This document shows positions 41,250 to 51,710 of a stretch of DNA of 64,000 nucleotides, in pieces. Source of the DNA: Distichodus sexfasciatus (taxonomy: Eukaryota; Chordata; Actinopteri; Characiformes; Distichodontidae). Each line of letters begins with the position of its first letter. Position 1 is the stretch's first letter. The position numbers and the translations under genes are program-made. Location: NCBI GenBank assembly GCA_032718565.1, contig JAVGVS010000683.1:1-64000 (forward strand), given 5' to 3'. The notes under the pieces were generated by a model, which had not been told where the DNA came from, searched no databases, and was given only the letters and a program-made list of their open reading frames with translations.

Positions 41250-41790
41250 AGAAAATTCATAACGCTGGATGCTGATGGTCTCTAAGTAAACCATGTATCC
41301 TGGCGTTGCCCTAGCTTCGCCTGACATTATCGGCGTGCCACACCAGAAAGCCTTTCAGCAAATTAACAACCACTTCATATCTTTATTTCCCGAGCCAGCC
41401 TTTTTGTTATTGAATTGCTGAAAATTGATTTTTTGCTTTTTCTGAAACTGGTTTAAAGGGCGCGTGAGCGGGTTGAGAGGGTTTTTCTGAGGATGGAATG
41501 TGGCGCTTTGGCTCAGATGGGAAAATCCATCTGCCACCTAGGTAAAGCCCGGGCAGGAATGCCGAGTAGGAGCGTGGCCGTCCATGTTGGATGGCGCTAA
41601 TCTGATCAGCTTGAGACCTGCTGGAATCCATCTGCTGGGGGCTTCGTTAAAATTATTTGACAGGCGTTCTCCCCCCACCATCACTACCGTCAAATCGTTT
41701 CTGATCAAATCATCGGCGACACAGCACCCTGTTAGTCAAGAAATTGGGATTGTTTCAGTGTTTTTAAAGGTGAACTGAAAAGCATATACA
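41250..41790. other. Candidate conserved non-coding block
   Basis: About 500 bases without repeat words, with retained CpG (CTTCGCCTGACATTATCGGC, GGGCGCGTGAGCGGG) and long AT-core runs (GCTGAAAATTGATTTTTTGC, TTCGTTAAAATTATTTGAC). Stops interrupt all frames. Among the low-repeat blocks this is the one I would test first. Confidence 0.35.
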
Positions 41791-41917
41791 AACCAAGAAC
41801 CTAGATATAATATATATATATATAATTTCCTGTCTTCTCTGTTCTTCGCGTTTACATTTATTGAATTTTGCAATTACTTTTTTATCCGGCGACTCATTTT
41901 TCCTATTTCTGGCATAG

Positions 41918-42018
41918 TCTCTGGAGCTCCTTGGAGTTAAAGGTCTAGCTCAGGATTTGAACCCACGACCTATTGGTCCAGAGGCACATGTCCTAATCAT
42001 TAGAATGCCACTAACCCA
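41918..42018 (-). mobile_element. SINE-C-like head, minus
   Basis: Antisense B box GGATTTGAACCCACGACC and a tRNA-like GCACATGTCCTAATCATTAG, GAATGCCACTAAC. The tail words are absent. Confidence 0.5.
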
Positions 42019-42429
42019 GTCTTCTCAAATTGAAGCGACGGCTCAGTAGGCTGGGTATGAGTCCTCCAGTGGCAACCGAATTAGCAATTCAAAGTGTACC
42101 GGTGGTGTTTGCGGTGTTTATGTGAACGTCAGTGGCGATGAAGGCTCACATTTGTATCCTGTCAGTGCTCCGTCACTCACTTCATACTTGTCTCTTGCCG
42201 TTCCGCCCGGACGCTGAAACATTCACTTCCCACTTCTCTCTGACTCTCTCTGTCTATCTTACAATCCGTCTTGCTCCCCAAAAAAGGAAAACGTCCAGCC
42301 TTCATAATTTCCTCTCTCAGAAGAACCCATTTCAGCTCATTAAAGAGACGTTCAATAATATGTTTCATATTAGCCCAACTGCAGCCCAGTTTTGTAATAA
42401 CTCAGAATCCCTTTAACTTACAGAAACCA
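42019..42429. other. Low-repeat DNA
   Basis: Pyrimidine-rich, balanced sequence; overlapping open frames on both strands (42132-42416 plus, 42177-42368 minus) have no recognisable domain. Confidence 0.35.
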
Positions 42430-42990
42430 CACACATACCATCAGAATCATGTGTGTCAGTGCTCGCAACTCTCACGGGGAACTTCAGCGTTTACTAAAGC
42501 ATTCCATTTCAGTCAAAACTTTGTCTTTATTATGGATAAAATAAAATTCATATTTAGCTGATAAATAAGAACCAGTGTTCTACTCGGAAGACATTTACTT
42601 GATATTTTCAGTGTTTATTCTGGACATGCATCCATTGTTTTATTGTGATGTGCAGGTGGATTGTGGGAAATGTAGTTCTTTTCCAGAAAGACCAAAAGCA
42701 GCTCATTTTACAGGCCAAAATGAGTCCAAATTGGCTCAATATTTGCCACAACTTCAATATTTTGTCATTTTCAATTGATCAGAAAATATTACAATGTTAG
42801 AGAGTAATTAATGGAAAAGAATAAATAAAAAATATATATCAAATAATTATCCAGATGCATTCCAAATTGATACAGAAGTGTTTCCACCAAGTGAAAAACT
42901 TATTTTTCTTCACAGTACTAAGCCATAGAATGTCTCCGCATTTACACATCAAACTATATCAAGTCTGAGTGGTGCAGGACGTCCTGAACA
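42430..42990 (-). mobile_element. Repeat element Y, minus copy, interrupted
   Basis: AATGTAGTTCTTTTCCAGAAAG, AAATGAGTCCAAATTGGCTC, ATTACAATGTTAGAGAGTAA and AGCCATAGAATGTCTCC are shared with 45455-46275. The segment 42480-42650 is not in the other copies, so it may be a second insertion. Confidence 0.55.
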
Positions 42991-43008
42991 CAACTACATA
43001 AGACATTA

Positions 43009-43427
43009 GGGGTTCACGATTCAGAAAATCTCACAATTCAATTCGACTCTGATTCTTGGACTCATTATTCGATTCACAATTCATAAGCAATTTAATACAT
43101 AAATTATTCATGATTCAATACATAGCTGAATTTGACTGTGCCAGATCAACATAAAAATCACACTGAATCAAAAGTAGTTTACTAAATGTAATGCAAATAT
43201 ATGCACACTGACTCACGTGAAGGAGGTCTATGTGGGCAGATTTCCACATTGCACCATCTATAGAGCTATAGGATTGGAGAGCTGAACTCATGTCGGAGGA
43301 AAAGTACACTAGTACCATTACATTAGTTGAAAAACTTAAATCAATTTTTTGGAATGCATGAATCAATTTGGAATCGGCAGAGAAAGAATTGTGATTTGAT
43401 TTGATTCGATTTTTTGGCACATCCCCA
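43009..43427. mobile_element. Inverted-repeat element with GATTCGATT ends
   Basis: Left end AGGGGTTCACGATTCAGAAA, CAATTCAATTCGACTCTG; the right end in reverse complement reads GGGGATGTGCCAAAAAATCG, AATCAAATCAAATCACAATT. The shared plan (GGGGxT, gattcga/caattca) marks a 419-bp non-autonomous element. Related ends occur in element X. Confidence 0.5.
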
Positions 43428-43643
43428 TAAAGCATGTATGGATAACTTCTACACACACACTAGAATAAGAATGAAAAACAAAGGTATAGAAAAATGCCCC
43501 AAATTCTCTTAGGGGTGTAAAGGTCAAGGAGAACTGTGCTACTACTTTTCTTGTGTTTAGCCCGTTGATAACCAGTCCGTCTATAGCCAGTAAAAACAAA
43601 CTTTATCATTCCTCCTTTTTACCCTTTTATTCCTGTTGTATAA

Positions 43644-43797
43644 GTGAAGGAGCAGTGGGCAGATATTGGCAGCACCAGTAGCTGAAAGCAGTGCTTCAAG
43701 TCAGTACCTTGCTCATGAGTACCTCAATGGTACCTTTACTTCTCGAGGACTTAAACCGGCAGCCTTCTGATCACAGCACCAACTCTCTAAATGCTAA
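43644..43797 (-). mobile_element. SINE-A, minus, tail missing
   Basis: GTGAAGGAGCAGTGGGCAG to CTCTCTAAATGCTAA. The antisense B box is decayed (GGACTTAAACCGGCAGCC). Confidence 0.75.
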
Positions 43798-43819
43798 GCC
43801 GTTTTCTCAGAGTCATAAA

Positions 43820-44440
43820 TGTTAAGAGATTTTCACCCCAAATCGGACATAAACCTCTCCTTCATCTCCCTGTCTGCTCTGATCGATTTGGCAGAGGGAG
43901 GGAGTGAGTGAGTGAGTGAGAGGGAAGTAGATGTTTTCCACTTGTTCTTTTCCCTCTTGTCCTCATTCCTTCCGAAAATCTACTGTAGCTGAGTTAAGAG
44001 TTGCTCATCTCTTTTACTCCTCTTCCTCTTATTCTGCTAAACTGGCTGGTCGTGCCACACTGAGGATCGATGGTCCTAATTAGCACATCTGAAGTGGCGG
44101 CGGCAGAAATCAGATTATGAGATTATATTTCTTAACCTCTCCGATCGATGCCTCGTTTGAAGTGTCTCCCCGTTAACACCGCGGTGCATCTCACCAGTGA
44201 CTGTCTAATGATGAGGAGTTTCTACTCCGCGCTCATTATGAACTCAAACACGCCGCCATGGCAACTTTGCCTTTCTGCACGGACAGTGCAGAGGATTTTC
44301 TCAGAAAATGACTTAAGGTCTTGTATTGTCCTTGTAAACTCCTCATGTTATGCAATGTTGAGGAAGTTACTTTGCACAGTATCTCTTCCAGCTACAAGCT
44401 GCTGTTTTACTAGTTACCACACAACAATCTACAGAGCACA
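43820..44440. other. Candidate conserved non-coding block
   Basis: Includes a GAGT run (GGAGTGAGTGAGTGAGTGAG) and then repeat-free, CpG-retaining DNA (GAAGTGGCGGCGGCAGAAAT, CACCGCGGTGCATC), with GGTCCTAATTAGCACATC as a strong homeodomain-type palindromic core. Candidate enhancer by composition only. Confidence 0.3.
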
Positions 44441-44460
44441 AGTCATAAAGAGTCATAGAT

Positions 44461-44790
44461 GCTCATGAGTACCTCAGTGGTAACTTTAGCAGTCCAAGGC
44501 AGATGGTGGTGTAACGGTTAGGGTGTTCGCCCCGTGATCAGAAGGTTGCTGGTTAGAATGCCAGACTGGTAAAGGTACCACTAAGGTAATCATGAGCAAG
44601 GTACCATCCCCAAGCAGCGTTGACAGCCCACTGCTCCTTCATTGGTGCATCACATTTCGCTGTGTTGCACTGTGTGCTGTGCTGTGGTGTGTACACAATG
44701 ACAAATAATCACTCACTCACACTTGAACCAGCAACCTTCCAATCATGGGACTAACTCCTTAACCATTACATTACCAACTCATAAATGCCC
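44461..44790. mobile_element. SINE-A inserted into an antisense SINE-A
   Basis: The outer minus copy is split: its middle (CTCATGAGTACCTCAGTGG to CAGTCCA) is at 44461-44498 and its head (ACTTGAACCAGCAACCTTCC to ACATTACCAACTC) is at 44724-44780. Between them lies a near-complete plus copy (44499-44723) from GGCAGATGGTGGTGTAACGG to AATAATCACTCAC. The break falls in the outer copy's B box. Confidence 0.8.
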
Positions 44791-44804
44791 CACTCATCTG
44801 GAAA

Positions 44805-45030
44805 TGCTTTTTAAAATGTTAAATGTAATTTTTAAAAAAGTGATTACACAGTGAAACTGGATTGCATGTTGCGGAACATCTGCAACGCCACCACGGACCA
44901 TCAGGGGGCAGCAGAACACGGGTTGAAAACTCCAGATATAATGGATTATGGTCTGCCACTGCACAGAATCGTCTCCGTCTGCAACGTGATGCATCGATTA
45001 TCTGATTAATTGTAACGTCTCTACTACATT
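44805..45030 (+). mobile_element. DNA element X, right part, second copy
   Basis: AAAAAAGTGATTACACAGTG, GCCACCACGGACCATCAGG, ATAATGGATTATGGTCTGCC and GATGCATCGATTATCTGATT match 26680-26865 with moderate divergence. Confidence 0.55.
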
Positions 45031-45454
45031 GACACTGATATTCATAAAACTACATTGTTTTGAAAGGTACTATCTTCACTAATTTTTGTCGCTACTGTGT
45101 AAAAGTAGCTTTAGTTGTGCGAAATAGATTCTTCTGAGGTTTTAAAGAAGATTTTATTTTGTAAAATTTAATATTTCGTGCATTTATTTGCAGCATGATT
45201 ATTTTTAGCAAGTGTAACTAAAGCACAGAATGTCCAGAAAACCTCACTTTCATCCCCATTTTCAGCAGAAAAAGGAATTGTAAACTCTAAGGACAGAAGG
45301 TCATGCGTGTCTGACTGCTGTGAGACGGCTGTCCAAGTGACTGGCAGCTCCCTGTGGTCAGCGGGAGTCGAGTTAAACAGCAAACTCGAGATTTAAAGGG
45401 TTCTAGGGGATTAAAAAGAGACTAATGTGCCTGACAATATGATCAAAAGATCGC
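45031..45454. other. No recognised feature
   Basis: Low-repeat DNA; the minus frame 45168-45383 is unremarkable. Confidence 0.4.
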
Positions 45455-46275
45455 ACCATGGCCACACACATGCCGTCAGAATCACAAGACTTTCACCTAA
45501 CCGGACGTTATATTCATTCCTCTGTATGTGAAATTATTATGAGTAATTCTGTGCACAAAAACTGAAGCAATTGGGTACAAAGGCATTAATTACATTATTC
45601 ATGATGTAAACATGTGTTAGTGCTCTCAACTCTCATATGGAACGCCATCGTGCACAAAAATGTAGTTCTCTTCCAGAAAAACTAAAAGCAGATCATTTTA
45701 TAGTTCAAAATGAGTCCAAATCGGCTCAAAATTACACAAAACTTTAGTATTTCTTCAAATGATCAGAATTTCTTTTTTCATTTTATAATGTTAGAGAGTA
45801 ATCAATAGGGAAAAATAAATATAGATAAATGTATTATTTGTCATCAAATAATTTTATTCTGTATCCAGATAGATATCAAATGGATGAAGAAGTGTTTCCA
45901 CCTGCACTAACATATTCTTCATCACAGCACTAAGTCATAGAATGTCTCTACATAATAACAACTCTGCAGGTCAATAACACAGTGAGTCTGGTCTCGAGGA
46001 GTGTTCACTGTGGTGTGTTGAGTTTAACATATGATGTGATCAGTGTTGATAACTGCTTCCAGTGAAGTGATTTCCTCATTATAGATATGTAAGAGAGAAA
46101 TATTGAATAAACATCTTTAATGTTGCTTAGGCTTTACATCTTCCACTTATTTGTCACGTGATGGAAATCATGTATTGGTCCGGTCTCGGTCTCGGCTCTG
46201 TCTCTACCCTTTAGAGTCTTGGCCTTGTCTCGGTCTCGACACTCTGGTCTCGGTCTTGGTTTAGGTGGTCTTGTC
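45455..46275 (-). mobile_element. Repeat element Y, minus, most complete
   Basis: CATTCCTCTGTATGTGAAATT, CATATGGAACGCCATCGTGC, AAATGAGTCCAAATCGGCTC, TAAGTCATAGAATGTCTC and GTTGCTTAGGCTTTACATC are all reverse complements of 25500-26110. It ends in GGTCTCGGTCTCGGC and GGTGGTCTTGTCCC. An extra GTCTCGGTCTC cluster at 46180-46260 shows the same tendency to expand as at 30085-30475. Confidence 0.65.
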
Positions 46276-46385
46276 CCCATCTCTACCTTAACCCCAAGTT
46301 GTTCCCAGGAAGACCCTAAAATTAGGAAAATGGACATTGCTCTGTACGAGAGCGTCTGCTAAATGTTGTAAATTTAAATCATCTG
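46276..46385 (+). mobile_element. SINE-C tail, plus
   Basis: TACCTTAACCCCAAGTTGTTC, CCTAAAATTAGGAAAATGG and GAGAGCGTCTGCTAAATG, then GTAAATTTAAATC. It lies against the end of element Y, as a SINE-C fragment also does at the start of copy 1, so the two may travel together. Confidence 0.65.
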
Positions 46386-47180
46386 CAGTCGTCGCTCTAA
46401 TAAAGACGTAAACAACGTAAGCCTGAGCTCCACCGCTGTGCTCATTTTCTCCACACCTTCACATTGTTTTTTTGGGGGGATTTATGAAGCGTGGCAGGAA
46501 CAGCAGTGCCGTAGCGAACCTGTAATTGTTTCCCGGCTGGTGTTTTGACCGGCTCGTTTGTAATTATGTGTGAGGCTTTTGAGAGTGGGAGTCTTGCAAC
46601 GTCGTGCAGCGAGGACCAGATTGACAGCTTGTCAAAACCCAGAAAATACCCTGAGAAAGAGGAGGAGGTGGAAGTGGGGGCTGCTTATGAAATCAAATAC
46701 ATGTAAACCTGCTAATTATTATCTGTTGGTTGCAGCTCGGGGGAACGTGCCAACACTCCTGCAGATTTCTCAAATGTGACATTTATTAAGAGAAGGGTTT
46801 CATTAAAATTATATGAGCACAGATTTTAAGTGCTTGGAGAGTTTTGAGCATTCATCTACGCCTTTATTTATTGACTTGCATATGTATTTGATGTGAAAAT
46901 ACCAGGACAAACCTGATATTATCTCTTTAATGGCTAGAGCCTGATCGCCCCTGGTACCTGGGGCAGAGTGGGAAGGCTTTAAATAGTCGGTAAACGTAAA
47001 CAAACATGCATGCGGCACATCAACATCATCGATAGAATCTCATCTAAAAATCTCAATTTCCACCTAAACATAACACAATTCCAACACCAAACACATGAAT
47101 AATCAGAGAACATAAACACTGCGTAGGTCTACGTGGAAGAAATATGGCTGTAGAATCTATACTACTATGGCTAACCATGC
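46386..47180. other. Low-repeat DNA
   Basis: Segment 46480-46770 is CpG-retaining (TGCCGTAGCGAACCTG, CAACGTCGTGCAGCGAGG) and free of repeats. The short frame 46570-46779 plus has no family. Possible regulatory DNA. Confidence 0.3.
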
Positions 47181-47483
47181 ATACCATATATCATATGAAA
47201 GCTGATAATATGTATTTTTGGGGGGCAAACATGATTTTTTTTCATGTTCTGCTGTGTTGCATCTTCCTTTATTCTGACCCAGTAACATGTTTACGCTGAT
47301 TCAGCAGTAATCTCACAAGTGTTACCTTTATAATGATACCAAAAGCATAAAAATAGACATCGTGGTTGCTGAGATATACACATTTTTTGGGTAACAGTCT
47401 CAGGGCTTAACAGGGTAATTAGCAAATTTTGGTTTTTGTCTATTGATGTTTTCACTTTGGTGCCCTAATTTCATAAAAAATAT
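47181..47483. other. AT-rich flank
   Basis: A G6 run near 47220 and poly-T steps; otherwise unclassified. It may belong to a larger version of the following element. Confidence 0.3.
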
Positions 47484-48131
47484 GTGACCCTCCACGGCAC
47501 AACCAGTCGCTTGTCGTGAATGTTCAAAATTGAGTTATTATGTTTTCATGAAAGGGCATAAATCAATCTTCTAAACGATACCTATATGGAATGAATGGGA
47601 CGACATATGAGTGAGATATCAACATTCAAAGGAGTCGGGTTTCTCCTGTCACGCCAAGTGAGAAACGGAGAAATCTGCCTTTGAAGTTGACTATCGCCGT
47701 AGCACTCACAGACGCTTGGTGCGGTCGCGGCGACGTTTGCATTTATGGTAGCCTACGCTGCATTCACAGCCACACGGATAGCCTACCTGCGTTAGGTTAA
47801 CTGAACTCGGGAGACGGAGATGGATTCCGGAGAAATATCTTCACGCTAGTCAACCAGTGGATTTAGCGTAAATATTGAAGTAGAGCGGTCAAAACACAAA
47901 CTTTTAACATTCTGCTGGAACTGAATTCCTCACCTCAAGAAAGTCACGTTTTTAGGATGGAAAGGGAAAGTTTTTCAGCGGAATTTATTCACAACAGTAC
48001 AGTATAGACCTTCCACTGTTTCAAAACACTAAAAACTAAAAATCCAAAATTCTACCCCACGCAACATAAACACTCGTTTTTCTCGGAAACCTCTGTTGCG
48101 ACAAGCGACTGGTTTTGCCGTGGAGGGTCAC
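47484..48131. mobile_element. 648-bp DNA element with 33-bp inverted termini
   Basis: The left end GTGACCCTCCACGGCACAAC continues CAGTCGCTTGTCG; the right end's reverse complement is GTGACCCTCCACGGCAAAAC, CAGTCGCTTGTCG. Only one base differs in 33. The interior is CpG-rich (GGTGCGGTCGCGGCGACG) and non-coding. Close similarity of the arms suggests recent activity or gene conversion. Superfamily not assigned. Confidence 0.8.
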
Positions 48132-48335
48132 GTTTTTAGTTTGCAGTGCAATTTTTTACATTCATGATACAACTTCTCTCACAGGGGTGATGGGAAAATG
48201 GGACGTTCTAGAGCTTATTGTAATGATATTGTAATTAGCTGATCTCTGGAATACAGTTATTGCATAAATACTTTAGTAAATTGTAGTGCATAAAAATACA
48301 ACCTATATGAGCACATTGAGTAAGTTCTCTAGATT
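48132..48335. other. No recognised feature
   Basis: AT-rich spacer between the inverted-repeat element and the Tc1 relic. Confidence 0.4.
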
Positions 48336-49183
48336 TCATTCATATGTGTCTACAAAGAACCACAAGGTTTAGTAGTGTGTTTATGGGAATTTTTCACCAT
48401 TCTTCCAGAAGAGCATTTGTGAGGTCAGTACCCACTGATGTTGGACGAGAAGGCCTGGCTCACAGTCTCCGTTCCACATCCCAAAGCTGTTCATTCCATG
48501 GGGTTGAGGTCAGGGCTCTCTGCAGTACAGTCTGCAACAAACACTGGCTCTTAATAATCAAATAAAAATGCAGTGTCGTTATCAGAAAAAGGGACGTGAC
48601 CACAAAACAACTTTGCTTTGTCTTTAATAAGTCTATTATACAGTAAAGGGTTATACCCAAACCCATCATATATATATATACACACACACACACTGTCCAA
48701 GATACTGAAAAGTCTTTTAGTCCTTTAGGTAATGCCCAGAATCAGTTGGATCGGAGCCGTGCTGGCCTTCCTAACACTCCATCTAGCTGGAAAAGGTGAA
48801 AAAGGTGATGTGGTCCGCACTCGGATCTGGCTGGGACACAGCGTCCTCCCCCAGTGTTTCTCCCTCTTCACACACACTCTATACAGCGAACAAAAACCCC
48901 ACCTGCACATACAAAAACATGCATACCGTTCCTCCTCCTCACCAAACTCCCTCATCATCCATGTCTTTATGGAGCTTACTTTGTGCACTGGTGTGCAGTC
49001 ATGTTGGAACAGGAAGGAGTCGTCCCCAAACTCTTCCCACAAAGTTGAGAGCAGGAAATTATACAATTAGACTCTTAAAGCTGAAGCATTAAGAGTCCAT
49101 TTTACTGGAAACAAGGGCCAAACCCAACCCGACACCATACTGGAGCGGTGTGCCAAAACTTTAGGAAATATAGTGTATCGAAG
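48336..49183 (-). pseudogene. Tc1/mariner transposase relic, split by a 400-bp insert
   Basis: Antisense 48929-49165 encodes FGDDSFLFQHD and PVHKVSSIKTWM, the segment around the second catalytic Asp of fish Tc1 transposases. Antisense 48340-48531 encodes the DLNPMEQLW region with the third acidic residue, reached only after frameshifts. The right edge CCAAAACTTTAGGAAATATAG at 49153-49173 is the Tc1 terminal-repeat style. The N-terminal DNA-binding domain and first Asp are missing. Inactive. Confidence 0.8.
48532..48928 (+). other. Insert within the Tc1 relic
   Basis: Not part of the Tc1 consensus order. It has an (AT)n(AC)n microsatellite at 48669-48694 and, at 48732, an ATG opening a hydrophobic frame (MPRISWIGAVLAFLTLHLAG) that resembles a signal peptide and is followed by AAAAG then GTGAAA, a passable splice donor. 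The 112-codon frame continues into Tc1 sequence. Likely chance, but the arrangement is odd. Confidence 0.25.
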
Positions 49184-49206
49184 GGTGCAAAAATTGATAC
49201 CGTTTT

Positions 49207-49290
49207 AGGCTATGAACCTCAGTGGGACCTTTACTGCTCTGGGATTTAAACTGGTGACCTTCCGATCATGGGATGAAGTCCCTAACATAA
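49207..49290 (-). mobile_element. SINE-A head, minus
   Basis: ATGAACCTCAGTGGGACC to GATCATGGGATGAAGTCCC. Antisense B box region is GGGATTTAAACTGGTGACC. Confidence 0.7.
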
Positions 49291-49924
49291 GAGCACATGA
49301 GGGCGGGTGGAAAAGAGGCAGGTAGGATGTACATGAGTTTATTAGTTAGAGTGACATTCATTTTACTTCACATTCTATTTAAATAAACCATATAAATGAC
49401 AAATAATCTTGAATCTTTCATATAATGTCTTTACTACATGACGTGAGGATGAGATTAAATATTGTTTATGTGTGGTGCTGATCGACTCTCCTCTCGTCTG
49501 ATGGCTGATTCCAGCTCTTCCCTTCTTATTTATGGGCTGTTTGTTCCTTCGTGACCCTGATTATGTAAATGTGCTGTTAATCCTCAGGATTGCTGAGCTG
49601 AATGGGGGTCAGGCGGAGGTTAATGATTGGCTGGATGGATTTGGCGGTCGACGCCTCTCGGTGCCTGCGATTGGCTTGAGGTGTGGCCTAATTACAACTT
49701 GTCTACCATGTGACAAGACCAACTTATTTTGATCATGCCACCAGAGGTCAAAAGTCTGTGTGTGCGTGTGTGCGTGTGTGCGTGCAAAGTGTTTCTGACC
49801 TGGACTTATTTTACATTTCAGACGCTACAGCTACATAACGGGAATGGAAATACCTTGATGGATCAAAAATGGCGCTCGCATTTGATCAGATTTCATTTGC
49901 TAAAGTGGCCCAGAGGGTTCAGGG
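49291..49924. other. Candidate conserved non-coding block
   Basis: From 49490 to 49735 the DNA is repeat-free with GGAGGTTAATGATTGGCTGG, GATTATGTAAATGTGCTG and GGTGTGGCCTAATTACAAC, dense in homeodomain-type ATTA/TAAT cores and CCAAT-box-like GATTGGC. A GT run follows at 49757-49785. Candidate enhancer by composition; the open frame 49532-49732 is unremarkable. Confidence 0.35.
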
Positions 49925-50570
49925 AAAAACAAAAGACACACCACAAATGCAAAATCAATTCAAAATCAAAATCAATTCTACCTCGATTTCTATTTCTAGT
50001 TTCAAATTATATTTAAAACTCCTTGTCTAGTTTAAAATGTATATTTTTTAATGTATATTTTGCATTTTACTTATTTATTGTTTATTCCATGTGCGTATTT
50101 GTGGCACTGCCTATCTGTTCTCTGTTCTGTTGTTCTCTGCACTGAAAATAACCTGAAGCCACGTCGTCTCATCTCTCTATGTATCTGTACAGTATATAGC
50201 AGAGATGACAATAAAGTTGACTTTAACTTTGAAAATCACAATGAGAAATGCAAAATCTTCACCCAAAAATCAAAAAGGAACAACACGAATGCAAACGCAA
50301 AAATCCAAATGCCATATTTCAAATGCAAAATTCGTAAGAAAAATGCAGAAGCTGTAACACCAATACAAATCAACAACATGAATTCAAAAGCCAGAACATG
50401 AATGCAGATGAAAATATACTATCCACAACACACCTACAACAGCCACAACACAAACGCAAAAGCCATAACATGAAGGTAAAAGAGGAACAGCAGAAAGAGA
50501 AAACTACAACACAAATGCACAACACAAAAGTATACAAAAGTCACAATACTAATGAAAAAGCCACAACTCT
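49925..50570 (+). repeat. Minisatellite array B, third block
   Basis: CACACCACAAATGCAAAATC starts the block. It is interrupted by LINE-Z (49965-50240) and continues with AACACGAATGCAAACGCAAA and GCCACAACACAAACGCAAAAG units. Confidence 0.8.
49965..50240 (+). mobile_element. LINE-Z 3' end, plus, 5'-truncated
   Basis: TTTAAAATGTATATTTTGCA, GAAGCCACGTCGTCTCATC, CTGTACAGTATATAGCAGAG and the tail ATGACAATAAAGTTGACTTT, then AACTTTG. The tail carries an AATAAA hexamer. It sits within array B. Confidence 0.7.
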
Positions 50571-50940
50571 CATATTAGAGATGGCATCAAGACCACCTTA
50601 ACAAAACAAAAATTCAAACAAAACAAAACAAAAAAAGGCTTTTGGTCTTTCTGGAAGAGAACTACATTTTTGTGCATGATGGTGTTCCATATGAGAGGGA
50701 TTCTGAGTTATTAAAACTCTAATTAATAAACAACACAAAATGCCTGCATCTGTCTCAAAGAGTTTTGATAGTAGTATTCTCAGAGTTGTGGTCTTGGCTG
50801 ATCTCCAAATAAAATCCACAGTCCTCTTTGTCCCAGTTCATGACAAGACTGTGCACGAATATGACCAAGTCCAAAACAAAACCGAGACTCTTAAAACTGG
50901 TCTTGAGAGCGAACTCAAGTACTACAACACTACCTAATAG
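50571..50940 (+). mobile_element. Repeat element Y, plus, truncated
   Basis: GGCATCAAGACCACCTTAAC, CTTTCTGGAAGAGAACTACA, GGGATTCTGAGTTATTAAAAC and AGTACTACAACACTACC follow element Y copy 1 in order, with the central 500 bases missing. It lies within array B. Confidence 0.65.
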
Positions 50941-51340
50941 AAACGCCAAAACAGAAATGGAAAAGTCACAGTGCAAAAGCAGACGCCACAACAACAACAA
51001 GGCAACATGTGACAACCTAAATGCAAAAGCTACAACACAAAATTCAAGACACAATGAAAATGTAAAGGCCAAAACATGAATGCAGATGTAAATGTAAAAG
51101 CCACAACACTTATGTCAAAGCCACAAGGACTGCAACAACCACAATACAAATGGAAAAGACACAACATTAATGCAAAAGACAAAATGTCAACAAATATACA
51201 AAAGCCACAACACAAAAGATGAAAATTACAACCAAAAATAAAAAGACACAAAACAAATGCGAAAGCCACAATAGAGGCGCAAAACCACAACGCAAATATA
51301 AAAGCTACAACATGAGTGCAGATGGAAATGTAAAAGCCAC
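50941..51340 (+). repeat. Minisatellite array B, fourth block
   Basis: GTAAAAGCCACAACACTTATG and AAAAGCCACAACACAAAAG units; ends at the solo LTR's left target duplication (GCCAC, 51336-51340). Confidence 0.85.
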
Positions 51341-51710
51341 TGTCAGTGGTCTGGTTAGGACATAGCAGGAAAGCTAGCTGTTAGCCGTTAGCCTGTGTAG
51401 GGTGGATGGTTAACCCAAACACGAAGCGAGAGGCGAACAGGTAGGCAAACCGCGCGAGTTGATCCAAGAACTCTCTCACACGAGGAGTTAAGATTCCCAC
51501 TGGAATCCGCGTTCTAAAGGACACGCTCAATCGAAGAGGTAACCAAATAACTGGAGTACTCACAGTTGATGCTGAACTGAATCAGAGTTGGGCTGGTGAC
51601 TCCATGACTGAGAGGTGAGCCGTGAGAAAAAGCCTCCTTTTATACTTCCCCGATCGCACCGACTACTTCCGGGTCCTCGTGCCGGTCATGTGATCGGAGT
51701 GCATGTGACA
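51341..51710 (-). mobile_element. Solo LTR, minus
   Basis: 370 bp bounded by TGTCA and TGACA, flanked by the 5-bp direct repeat GCCAC (51336-51340, 51711-51715). On the minus strand it reads TGTCACATGCACTCCGATC, a TATAAAAGG box (plus-strand CCTTTTATA near 51633), then ACTAACCAG-type 3' sequence. Five-base duplications and TG...CA ends are standard for Ty3/Gypsy-like or endogenous retroviral LTRs. No internal region remains. The class is inference. Confidence 0.85.

Noticed and set aside
48732..49070. Plus frame of 112 codons as a secreted protein gene
   Set aside because: The second half is antisense Tc1 transposase sequence, so the full frame cannot be a native gene. Only the hydrophobic start is noted as odd.
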